Assembly (NCBI GenBank): GCA_015231775.1
Contig: JADGAY010000022.1
Span: forward strand, 1-34,559
Reading direction: 5' to 3'
DNA from: Magnetococcales bacterium
Lineage (GTDB): Bacteria > Pseudomonadota > Magnetococcia > Magnetococcales > Magnetaquicoccaceae
Length of the DNA: 34,559 nucleotides
In this document: one piece after another, positions 1 to 7,423 of the stretch
How the letters are laid out: every line of letters begins with the position of its first letter
Numbering within the stretch: position 1 is the first letter of the stretch
Program-made: the position numbers and the translations under genes
The notes under the pieces: generated by a model
Seen by the model: only the letters and a program-made list of their open reading frames with translations
The model's database searches: none
What the model was told of the DNA's origin: nothing

Positions 1-1
1 C

Positions 2-2281
2 AAGAGCGATTTTCTGGCCAACATGAGCCATGAGATCCGCACGCCGATGAACGCCATCATCGGCATGTCGCACCTGGTCTTGAAAACCGATCTGACCACC
101 CGGCAGCGCGATCAGATTCAAAAGATCTGGCAGTCCGGACAGCATCTGTTGGGGATCATCAACGATATTCTGGATTTCTCCAAGATCGAGGCCGGCAAGC
201 TCGCCATCGAGCAGACCCCCTTCGAGCTGACCAGGGTGCTCGATAACGTCACCAATCTGATCAGCGACAAGAGCAGCTCCAAGGGTTTGGAGTTGATTTT
301 CGACGTGGCCAAGGATGTCCCGGATGCCCTGATCGGCGATCCGCTGCGTCTGGGACAGATTCTGATCAACTACTGCAACAACGCGGTCAAATTCACCGAA
401 CAAGGCGAAATCACCATCGTGGTGCGCAAGCTGGAGGAGCGTCCCAGGGATGTTCTGATCCGCTTCGGGGTGCGCGACACCGGCATCGGTCTCACCCAGG
501 AGCAGATGGGACGGCTGTTTCAGAGTTTCAGTCAGGCGGATGCCTCGACCACGCGCAAATTCGGCGGCACCGGTCTGGGACTGGCCATCTCCCGGAATCT
601 GGCCGCGCTGATGGGGGGTGAAGTGGGCGTGGAGTCCCAGGTGGGGGTTGGATCGACCTTCTGGTTCACGGCCCGCCTCGGCAAGGGACAAAAAACCGAA
701 GGTCTGTTGGTCCCGCGTCCGGATCTGCGCGGACGACGGGTGCTGGTGGTGGATGACAACGACAACGCCCGGGTGGTGTTGATGGAGATGTTGGGCGGCA
801 TGGGCTTCGAGGTCGAGGGGGTGGAGGGCGGCTATCAGGCGATCGACGCCACACGGGTCGCGGATGGGCGCGGCACGCCGTTCGAGATCGTGTTCCTGGA
901 TTGGCGCATGCCGGTTCTAAACGGAGCCGAAACGGCGGAACGCCTCCAGGAGTTGCCCTTGCGGCGCATGCCGCGCCTCTCCCTGGTCACCGCCTACGGA
1001 CGCGAAGAGGTGTTGAAGGATGCCGAGGATGCCGGCATCGGCGAGGTGTTGATCAAGCCGGTCAACGCCTCGATGCTGTTCGATTGCGTGATGCGACTGC
1101 TGGGCGCGGATCAAAGCGCCTCCGAGGGAGCGGATCTCCAGGCCGGCGCGGCATCCGAGGCGTCCATGGATTTGGCCGCGATCGCCGGAGCGCGGATTCT
1201 GGTGGTGGAGGACAACGATCTCAACCAGGAGGTGGCCAAGGGCATTCTGGAGGATGCCGGTTTTGTCGTGGAACTGGCGGAGAATGGCCGGATCGCGGTG
1301 GAGATGGTGCAAAAACACCCCTACGATATCGTGCTGATGGACATGCAGATGCCGGTGATGGATGGGGTGACCGCGACCATCGAAATCCGCAAACTTCCGG
1401 ATTTCGCCCGTCTGCCGATCCTGGCCATGACCGCCAACGCCATGCAACAGGATCGGGAACGGTGCATGGCCGCGGGCATGAACGATCACGTCGCCAAGCC
1501 GATCGACCCGGATGCCTTGTGGCGCGCGCTGCGCACGTGGATCCCGCCACGGCAGCAGGTCGTGGCGCCGGAGCCACCCCCCCAACCGACCCTCGCCCCG
1601 GTCACGACCGTAGCGGCCACCCCCCCTGCCCCACCGACCCTGCCTCCCGCCCCAACCGTCCCGGAGGACGGCATTCCGCGGGAGATCCCCGGACTGGATG
1701 TGAACCTTGGACTCAAGCGGGTGGTGGGCAAGAAGCCGCTCTATCTCTCCATGTTGCGCAAATACCTGGCCGGACAGGCCGAGGTGCTCGCCCGGATTCG
1801 CGCCGCGCTGGATGCCGACGACTGGACCACCGCCGAACGGGAGGCGCACACCCTCAAGGGCTCCTCGGGGAATATCGGCGCGACCGGCTTGCAGGAGCAG
1901 TCCGCCGGGGTCGAAGCGGCCATTCGCACCCATGCGGAGCGGGAGGCCATCGAAGCGCTCCTCGTCGCGATCGAACCACCCTTGAAGGCGTTGCTCTCGG
2001 GTCTGAAAAAGGCCCTTCCCGACGAGCCGTCCGTCTCTTCCCCGCTGGTCGTCGAACCGGTCGATCGGGCGCGATTGGCGAGCGCGGCCAGGAAGCTGGC
2101 CGGGGTGCTGGCCGACTTCGGCAGCGAGGCCGAGGAGATCTGGACCGGAGATTCGGTGTTGTTCAAGTCCGCCTGCGGCGCCAACTGGAGTCGCATCGAC
2201 ACGGCCTTGCGAGCCTACGAATTCGAGGATGCCCTGGCCGCGCTCAAGGAGTCTCTCGCCACCTTCGGTGTGGAGGTCTAG
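2..2281 (+). CDS. Hybrid sensor histidine kinase/response regulator with Hpt domain (5' partial)
   Basis: The frame is open to the left edge, so the N-terminal sensor part is missing. What remains starts inside the HisKA helix ([16 protein letters not shown]; phospho-accepting His is residue 3 in ORF-track numbering). The HATPase domain follows, with an N box (NYCNNAVKF) and G boxes ([16 protein letters not shown]). Next come receiver 1 (LVVDDND, Asp about 293 in FLDWRMP, late Lys in IKPV), receiver 2 (VVEDND, Asp about 440 in LMDMQMP, AKPID), a Pro-rich linker and an Hpt domain ([12 protein letters not shown], His about 609). All phosphorelay residues are visible, so it should run an intact His-Asp-His-type relay; the final target is not in the window. 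The next gene starts 3 bases after the stop, with a GGAGG inside this gene's end. This suggests an operon with the downstream sensor and metal pump. Domain calls are firm; the signal sensed is unknown. Confidence 0.95.
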   Translation, partial: KSDFLANMSHEIRTPMNAIIGMSHLVLKTDLTTRQRDQIQKIWQSGQHLLGIINDILDFSKIEAGKLAIEQTPFELTRVLDNVTNLISDKSSSKGLELIFDVAKDVPDALIGDPLRLGQILINYCNNAVKFTEQGEITIVVRKLEERPRDVLIRFGVRDTGIGLTQEQMGRLFQSFSQADASTTRKFGGTGLGLAISRNLAALMGGEVGVESQVGVGSTFWFTARLGKGQKTEGLLVPRPDLRGRRVLVVDDNDNARVVLMEMLGGMGFEVEGVEGGYQAIDATRVADGRGTPFEIVFLDWRMPVLNGAETAERLQELPLRRMPRLSLVTAYGREEVLKDAEDAGIGEVLIKPVNASMLFDCVMRLLGADQSASEGADLQAGAASEASMDLAAIAGARILVVEDNDLNQEVAKGILEDAGFVVELAENGRIAVEMVQKHPYDIVLMDMQMPVMDGVTATIEIRKLPDFARLPILAMTANAMQQDRERCMAAGMNDHVAKPIDPDALWRALRTWIPPRQQVVAPEPPPQPTLAPVTTVAATPPAPPTLPPAPTVPEDGIPREIPGLDVNLGLKRVVGKKPLYLSMLRKYLAGQAEVLARIRAALDADDWTTAEREAHTLKGSSGNIGATGLQEQSAGVEAAIRTHAEREAIEALLVAIEPPLKALLSGLKKALPDEPSVSSPLVVEPVDRARLASAARKLAGVLADFGSEAEEIWTGDSVLFKSACGANWSRIDTALRAYEFEDALAALKESLATFGVEV

Positions 2282-2284
2282 GCC

Positions 2285-4165
2285 ATGCGCACCCTCACCC
2301 AATGGTTGCTCAACCACGGACGAATCGCCCTCCTGATAATCCTTCTGATCGCCGTGGGGGGTGGCATGGGGGCTGGCGATCTGTTTCGTTCGATGATGGA
2401 GCGGGACTTCCGACATCTGCTCGAGGGCAAGGCGCAGCGCGAGGCGATTGGTTTGGAACTTGAAACCATGCGCGGTCAGGCCATGGGCGTGACCTCCCTG
2501 TTGGGGCTCAACGAACCGATTCTCAAGGAGTTGGTGACCGGCAAACGCCCGCAAAACGATCCGGAGGGGCTGGCGCGCATGAAGGTGGCGCGGCAGATGC
2601 TCGGAGCCGACGGCGTGTACGTGATGAACAACGAGGGCAAGATCGTGGTCCACGAAAGCGATCACGAATCGAGCGTGGGCAAGAACATCAAGTTCCGCCC
2701 CTATTGGCAGCAAGCCATCGCCGGCAAGGAGAACGTCTATGCCGCGGTGGGTTCCAAAACCATGGAGCGCGGTCTCTACGTCGCGGATGCCATTTATAAC
2801 GGCACAACCCAGCAAGGATCGATCATCGGCGTGGTGGTGATCAAGCTGTTGGGGGATTATCTGGATCAAAAGATAGCCGTGCCGGGCACGCGGGGGTTGT
2901 TGCTCTCGCCGCAAGGGGTGGTGTTCGCCACCACCGAGAAGGATTGGCTCTTCCGGCTCAACGGCGATCCCACCCCAAGAGTTCTCGAGGAGATCGCCAA
3001 ACTCAACCAGTTCGGCAAGAGCTACGAAAAGGGCAATGTCCCCCACTCTCTGCCGTTCGATCTCTATCGGGAGGAAGTGGTCATCGCCTTGAGGCGTCAT
3101 GCCCGCGCGATGGCCCCGGTGCATTGGAACGATCCCGCCGGTGATTGGTCGTTGGTGCTGCTCGGCGATCTGGAGAGCGCCACGCCGTTGGAAGAGATGC
3201 TGCTGGTGATGATCCTGGTCGGCATGGGGGTGTTTTCCCTGCTGTTCATGGGATTGCGCGCCATGCGCGAGTCACGCGCCAAGCAGGAGGCGATGGCCAA
3301 GACCCACGAAGCCGCGGAAAAACTGGTGGTCGAGGCGCGTACCAAGAGCCGCCATGCCGAATTCGCCGTCACCTTGCAGCAGGCGCGGGATCTGGAGGGC
3401 CTGAGCCGCAGTTGGTTTGGCCAACTGAGTCAATTCTTTCCCGTGCATCAGGCCACCCTGTATGTCCTGGAGGGGGAAGGCGCGGAAGCTGTGTTGAGTC
3501 GGGTGGGTCAGTTTGGCGACGATCACGCCCCCGAGTCGATTCGTGCTGGCGAGGGGTGGTTGGGGCAGTGTGCCATCGATCATCAACCGATGGTCTTCAA
3601 TCTCCCCGAAGAGGGGTTCTGGCGGATCCACGCCGGGCTTGGTTCGGTGTTGCCGCGTTCGTTGTTGATTCTGCCGGTGCTGCGCGGCGAACGACCTTTG
3701 GGTGTGTTGGAACTCTCCTCCCTAAATGCCGCGTTCGGGGCCCATCTGCGTGAGATCCTGGAGATGACCCAGCAGTTGGCGGTCAATCTGGAGATCCTGT
3801 TGATCGCCCGGCGCACCGAAGAGACCCTGACGGGCGCACGGCGTTCCAAATCCTGGCTGTTGGAGCTTTTGGACAGCATTCCCGACGCGGTGGTGGTGAT
3901 CGACGACCAGGAGCGGGTGATGATGGCCAATCGACCGGCCCACCTCCATTTAGGGACGACTCAACCGGATGGCACGCCCGTCTTGTTGACGGATCTCATT
4001 CCGGAGGGGTGGGTGGGGGAGATGCACGGCCCCCAACCGGTGAAATTGCGTTCCGGCGAGGTGGTTCTGGCGCAGATCGAGCCTTTTTTTGTTCCCGAGC
4101 ATCCCGATTGGGGGCGGTGCATGGGGATGCTGGTCCGCGGCCTTTGGGATAACGACAACAAATGA
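2285..4165 (+). CDS. Membrane sensor protein with Cache, GAF and PAS-like domains, no output domain
   Basis: 626 residues. A first membrane segment lies at about 11-31. An extracytoplasmic Cache/PDC-type domain follows (GADGVYVMNNEGKIVVHES, then SVGKNIKFRPYWQQAIAGK, a DctB-like pattern). A second membrane segment lies at about 298-320, then a charged helical linker (about 320-365), a GAF-like region (about 365-500) and a C-terminal PAS-like part (SIPDAVVVIDDQERVMMANR). The protein ends there, with no kinase, GGDEF, EAL or methyl-accepting region. It therefore probably acts with a partner, most simply the hybrid kinase just upstream. A GGAGG lies 8 bases before the ATG. Its stop overlaps the ATG of the TolC-family gene (ATGA), so it is probably co-translated with the metal efflux genes. 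The ligand is unknown; a periplasmic metal signal is only inferred from context. Confidence 0.85.
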   Translation: MRTLTQWLLNHGRIALLIILLIAVGGGMGAGDLFRSMMERDFRHLLEGKAQREAIGLELETMRGQAMGVTSLLGLNEPILKELVTGKRPQNDPEGLARMKVARQMLGADGVYVMNNEGKIVVHESDHESSVGKNIKFRPYWQQAIAGKENVYAAVGSKTMERGLYVADAIYNGTTQQGSIIGVVVIKLLGDYLDQKIAVPGTRGLLLSPQGVVFATTEKDWLFRLNGDPTPRVLEEIAKLNQFGKSYEKGNVPHSLPFDLYREEVVIALRRHARAMAPVHWNDPAGDWSLVLLGDLESATPLEEMLLVMILVGMGVFSLLFMGLRAMRESRAKQEAMAKTHEAAEKLVVEARTKSRHAEFAVTLQQARDLEGLSRSWFGQLSQFFPVHQATLYVLEGEGAEAVLSRVGQFGDDHAPESIRAGEGWLGQCAIDHQPMVFNLPEEGFWRIHAGLGSVLPRSLLILPVLRGERPLGVLELSSLNAAFGAHLREILEMTQQLAVNLEILLIARRTEETLTGARRSKSWLLELLDSIPDAVVVIDDQERVMMANRPAHLHLGTTQPDGTPVLLTDLIPEGWVGEMHGPQPVKLRSGEVVLAQIEPFFVPEHPDWGRCMGMLVRGLWDNDNK

Positions 4166-5427
4166 AACGATTTCCAATAACATGGTGCGCGTTGTCGCTG
4201 CTGATCGGATCGATGGGATCCGGTTGGGCGGGTGAGATGGCACCGGTTGGGGCCTCGGTCGGCGAGTTGTTGGAGCTGGCCCGACGCATGAATCCGGAGT
4301 TGGCCGCCGCAGCCCTGGATCGGGATGCCGCCAAGGCACGGGTCGAGGGCTCGGACGGCTGGCCGGATCCGAAGTTGCAGATCACCTTTGACGAGATCTC
4401 CAAAAACGACGCCGGCTGGCCGAGTCGCACCGCCACCTACAAATACACCTTGATCCAGGAGATCCCCGGCTGGGGCAAACGCCAGGCAAAACGGGAGATC
4501 GCCGAGGCTGGTCAACGGGAGGCCGAGGGGCAGTTGCAAGAGCGGGTGGCCGAGGTGGTGATGCGCGTCAAGAGCGCCTATGCCGATTACCACCGGGTTC
4601 ATCTCTCCATGGATGCCACCTCCGAATGGATCCAGGTGATGCGCGCGTTGGTGGAGTTGGCGCGGGTGCGCTATGCCCAGGGGATGGGCGGACAGTCCGA
4701 GGCCACATCCGCCGAGGCGGAGCGTGGCGGGATGAGCGCGGAGCTTTTGCGCATGGAAAAGGAGCGCCATCGGATTCGCGCCCGGTTGAATGCGTTGGTG
4801 AACCGCTCGCCGGACGCTCCCCTGGTGGAACATCCCCAGTTGCGTCCCATCCCTTCGGATGAGGCGTTGCGGTTTGCCCCGCTGTTGGAACGGGCGATGG
4901 GTTCCAATCCGGGTTTGATGATGAGCCAGGCCCGTCTGGAGGGTGCCGAGGGGGAGGAGCGTCTGACCGGCAAGAGCTGGATTCCGGATCTGGAGTTGGG
5001 TTTCGGATTGGTGGACCGCAAGGACGAGGGGATGAAGGACGGATTCGAGGCCATGGTGAACCTCAATCTGCCGGTGGTGACCGGTTGGCGCCGCGCCGGT
5101 GAGCGGGAGGCCGAGGCGAAAAGGGGGGCGGCGCGGGCGCGTTGGAATGCCGCACGGTTGCAGCTCGAGTCCGCCTTGCGCGAGGCGCTGTTGAGTCTCG
5201 AAGAGGCCAGACTGGTCGAAAAGAGCGCCGACGAGGTGTTGTTGCCCCAGGCGCGTGTGGCGGTACGCTCCTCCTTGAAGGGGTATGAGACCGGCATCAA
5301 CGAGGCGAGCATGGTGTTGGATGCGGTGCAGCGGTTGAAAAAATTCCAGATCGAGCGGCTCAAGGCGCAATTCGATCAGCAGGTCCGTTTGGCCGAGATC
5401 GAACGGCTGGTGGGAGGAGAATTATAA
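4162..5427 (+). CDS. cusC: TolC-family outer membrane efflux channel (CusC/CzcC type)
   Basis: 421 residues, the usual length for this family. A signal peptide of about 24 residues (basic start, hydrophobic core, GWAGE) is followed by two repeats of long helices typical of outer membrane efflux proteins (ELLELARRMNPELAAA; later AREAEAKRGAARARW). No convincing lipobox is seen, unlike E. coli CusC. The product should form the outer-membrane exit duct of the pump made with the next gene and cusA. The ATG overlaps the stop of the sensor gene and has no clear ribosome binding site, so it probably depends on translational coupling. The cusB ATG follows 4 bases after the stop. The substrate class is assigned from the pump component CusA, not from this protein. 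Confidence 0.88.
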   Translation: MKRFPITWCALSLLIGSMGSGWAGEMAPVGASVGELLELARRMNPELAAAALDRDAAKARVEGSDGWPDPKLQITFDEISKNDAGWPSRTATYKYTLIQEIPGWGKRQAKREIAEAGQREAEGQLQERVAEVVMRVKSAYADYHRVHLSMDATSEWIQVMRALVELARVRYAQGMGGQSEATSAEAERGGMSAELLRMEKERHRIRARLNALVNRSPDAPLVEHPQLRPIPSDEALRFAPLLERAMGSNPGLMMSQARLEGAEGEERLTGKSWIPDLELGFGLVDRKDEGMKDGFEAMVNLNLPVVTGWRRAGEREAEAKRGAARARWNAARLQLESALREALLSLEEARLVEKSADEVLLPQARVAVRSSLKGYETGINEASMVLDAVQRLKKFQIERLKAQFDQQVRLAEIERLVGGEL

Positions 5428-5430
5428 TTC

Positions 5431-6663
5431 ATGGCCAGATCTGGACGTGCGCGGTGCTTGGGGATGGCCTGGTGGCTGGTTCTGGTCGCCTTGCTGGCCC
5501 CGATCTGTCTGGTTGAAGCCGGGGAGACGGAGCGCAAAATCCTCTATTATCGCAATCCAATGGGGCAGCCGGACATCTCGCCCACCCCGAAAAAAGATTC
5601 GATGGGCATGGATTACATCCCGGTCTACGAGGATGAGATGGCCGGGGATGCCGGATCGGGGGCGGTGCGCATCAATCTGGACAAGGTGCAGAAGCTCGGG
5701 GTCAAGACCGAGATTGCCATGAAGCGTTCGTTGAGCCGGGAGATTCGCGCCGTGGGCGCGGTGAGCCTGGACGAGCGGCGTTTGCGGGTGGTCTCCTTGA
5801 AATACGAGGGGTGGATCGAAAAGCTCCATGCCGATGTCTCCGGCCAGAAGGTCAAGCGCGGTCAACCGCTCATGGAGGTCTATGCGCCGGTGTTGTTGCA
5901 GGCCCAACAGGAGTATCTGGCGGCGTTGCGTGCCAGCGAAGCCTTGAAGCAGGCGGATGCCGAGACCCGTCGCACCGCCGACGATCTGGCCGAGGGCGCC
6001 CTGACCCGGTTGGGCAACTGGGACATGCCGGCGGGGCGGATTCGGCAACTGGTGGAGCAGCGGGTTGCCAGCCGAACCGTGACCATCCCTTCCCCGGCCT
6101 CCGGGGTGGTGTTGGAGAAAACCGCGCTCCAGGGGATGCGTTTCATGCCCGGCGAGATGTTGTACCGCATCGCCGATCTGTCGGTGGTGTGGGTGTTGGC
6201 GGACGTGTTCGAGCAGGATCTCCCGTTCGTGCGTGAGGGGCAAGAAGCGGAGGTGGTGTTGAACGCCCTGCCAGGCAAGAGTTTTACCGGCAAGATCGCC
6301 TTCATTCAACCAATGCTCTCTCCGGAGACCCGCACCGCCAAGGTACGGGTGGAGTTGGCCAATCCGGACGGTCAGTTGCGTCCGGCGTTGCAGGCCACGG
6401 TGCGGTTGCAGGCCACGTTCGGGGAGGCGACGATTTCGGTGCCGGATTCGGCGTTGTTGGACAGTGGTGCGCGTCAGGTGGTGCTTGTTGAGCGTGGCGA
6501 GGGATTGTATGAGCCGCGTGCGGTGCGTGCCGGGGTCAAGGGTGGCGGGTATGTGGAGATTCTCGAGGGGTTGTTGGAGGCGGAGAAAGTGGTGGTGCGC
6601 GCCAACTTTCTCATCGATGCCGAGGCCAATCTGAGGGCGGCGTTGGGTCATTTTTCGCACTAA
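5431..6663 (+). CDS. cusB: Periplasmic adaptor (membrane fusion protein) of a CusCBA-type metal efflux pump
   Basis: 410 residues. An N-terminal signal/anchor segment (WWLVLVALLAPICLV) is followed by a heavy-metal-binding segment (YYRNPMGQPD, KKDSMGMDYIPVY). It has the family's Met-rich layout but lacks the Cys residues found in many relatives. A barrel-sandwich/lipoyl-like region (GWIEKLHADVSGQKVKRGQPL), a helical hairpin (residues about 155-200) and beta-barrel and proximal domains follow (FMPGEMLYRIADLSVVWV, ending in LIDAEANLR). It bridges CusA and the outer-membrane channel and in the Cus system hands over Cu(I)/Ag(I). AGGAG lies about 10 bases before the ATG. Unlike in the usual cusCBA order, cusA does not follow directly: about 760 bases of accessory DNA intervene. 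Confidence 0.9.
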   Translation: MARSGRARCLGMAWWLVLVALLAPICLVEAGETERKILYYRNPMGQPDISPTPKKDSMGMDYIPVYEDEMAGDAGSGAVRINLDKVQKLGVKTEIAMKRSLSREIRAVGAVSLDERRLRVVSLKYEGWIEKLHADVSGQKVKRGQPLMEVYAPVLLQAQQEYLAALRASEALKQADAETRRTADDLAEGALTRLGNWDMPAGRIRQLVEQRVASRTVTIPSPASGVVLEKTALQGMRFMPGEMLYRIADLSVVWVLADVFEQDLPFVREGQEAEVVLNALPGKSFTGKIAFIQPMLSPETRTAKVRVELANPDGQLRPALQATVRLQATFGEATISVPDSALLDSGARQVVLVERGEGLYEPRAVRAGVKGGGYVEILEGLLEAEKVVVRANFLIDAEANLRAALGHFSH

Positions 6664-6727
6664 GGGTGGAAAAGAATGGGCGAAACGGTTATCTCCAATA
6701 AGCCACCAGAAGAAAGGAATTGACAAT

Positions 6728-6883
6728 ATGTTAAATCATGTTGAAATTGGAAATGAAAATGATTCAAACAATCAACAGACAATAATATCACGCTGGGATG
6801 TTATTGAAAAGTCTACTGCCGTTATTGCGCAAGGGCAACTTCTGCAAACAGCCAAAGAATGGTTTGGCATTTTAATTTCATGA
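6728..6883 (+). CDS. AT-rich 51-residue hypothetical protein upstream of a MNT nucleotidyltransferase
   Basis: This ORF is too short for the ORF track. It starts at ATG 6728 after an AGAAAGGA-like ribosome binding site and ends in TGA at 6881-6883. The stop overlaps the ATG of the nucleotidyltransferase (ATGA), which argues for a real coupled gene. The peptide (MLNHVEIGNENDSNNQQ... ending WFGILIS) is polar at the front and amphipathic or hydrophobic at the end. I do not recognise it. Its base composition is clearly more AT-rich than the genes on either side, which suggests transfer or a remnant of an inserted element. It could be a small partner of the MNT protein or the tail of a decayed gene. 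Confidence 0.45.
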   Translation: MLNHVEIGNENDSNNQQTIISRWDVIEKSTAVIAQGQLLQTAKEWFGILIS

Positions 6884-7212
6884 CCCTCACCGATTCCGAC
6901 TTGACCGCCATGGTCTGCGGCATTGTTGCCGAAGTGCAGCCGGAGCTGGTCATTCTGTTCGGCTCCCATGCCCGAGGTGACGCCGGGTCCAATGCCGACG
7001 TGGATCTGCTGGTCATCGAGGCCGAACCCTTTACAACGTCCCGTTCGCGTTTCCAGGAGATCGCCCGTCTGGAACGGGCCATGGGGAGCATTCCCGTCGC
7101 GACCGATATTCTGGTCTACTCTCTGGACGAGGTGCAACTTTTGAAATCCTCGCGCAACCACGTCGTTGCCCGCGCCTTACGGGAAGGGAAGGTGCTCCAT
7201 GCCCGATCTTGA
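6880..7212 (+). CDS. MNT-type nucleotidyltransferase domain protein (minimal nucleotidyltransferase)
   Basis: 110 residues from ATG 6880, which overlaps the stop of the small upstream ORF. The ORF-track start at 6859 adds seven residues and has no better support. The catalytic signature is complete: GSHARGDAGSNADVDLLV, the GSx10DxD pattern of the polymerase-beta fold, with a later strand carrying a third acidic position (VATDILVYS). Proteins of this size usually pair with a HEPN-domain protein. In studied HEPN/MNT pairs the MNT partner acts as antitoxin by adding AMP to the HEPN toxin. Here the next ORF, starting 14 bases before this stop, is cut short by an in-frame TAG, so a working pair is doubtful. 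The gene sits between cusB and cusA and is probably unrelated to metal export. Confidence 0.85.
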   Translation: MTLTDSDLTAMVCGIVAEVQPELVILFGSHARGDAGSNADVDLLVIEAEPFTTSRSRFQEIARLERAMGSIPVATDILVYSLDEVQLLKSSRNHVVARALREGKVLHARS

Positions 7213-7318
7213 AACCGTCAGGCGCATGCTGGAATAGGATCAAGCAAACGGATACGCGATGCTCGACAAATTTTCGTTTGTGCGGGCATCATGTCCAAAT
7301 CGCTCAAGAAAAATGTCA
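7199..7318 (+). pseudogene. Possible remnant of a MNT-partner (HEPN-like) gene with an in-frame stop
   Basis: An ATG at 7199 overlaps the end of the MNT gene, as is common for HEPN partners. It reads MPDLETVRRMLE and then hits TAG at 7235-7237. The same frame continues open (DQANGYAMLDKFSF...) and runs without a stop into the repeat and the cusA frame. The first dozen residues resemble the start of HEPN-type partner proteins, but the rest is not recognisable. I read this as a truncated or mutated partner gene. A chance short ORF cannot be excluded. Confidence 0.3.
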
Positions 7319-7334
7319 GCGTCACATAAGAACA

Positions 7335-7400
7335 GTCGTAGGGCGCCGCCCCACTCCCCTCCGGGGACCTTCGGCCCCCCGTCCCACGTAAACGTTATCA
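7335..7400 (+). repeat. Two-hairpin REP-like palindromic element, copy 1
   Basis: The element has a short hairpin (GGGC-gcc-GCCC at 7341-7351). A GC hairpin with one internal mismatch follows around CCGGGGACCttcGG (about 7361-7381), then the tail GTAAACGTTA (7388-7397). A second copy with the same order of parts lies on the opposite strand at 10824-10899. This copy sits directly upstream of cusA and may affect its transcript. The GC hairpin has no T tract, so it is not a standard terminator. Confidence 0.7.
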
Positions 7401-7423
7401 CCCTTGCCACCCCCGAGGCACGC

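Noticed and set aside
917-3124. 735-residue ORF on the minus strand, and the 520-residue plus-strand ORF at 901-2463
   Set aside because: Both are shadows of the hybrid kinase and sensor genes in other frames. Composition is His/Arg/Gly-skewed with no domains, and the real frames carry full motif sets.
3961-5370. 469-residue minus-strand ORF opposite cusC, and 434-residue ORF 5422-6726 opposite cusB
   Set aside because: They are antisense open frames of high-GC genes, with repetitive His/Gln/Leu composition and no family pattern.
7259-7423. 55-residue N-terminal extension of cusA in the ORF track
   Set aside because: It translates the repeat element (APPHSPPGTFGPPSHV). The family start MIAALIRWSG at 7424 has its own ribosome site.
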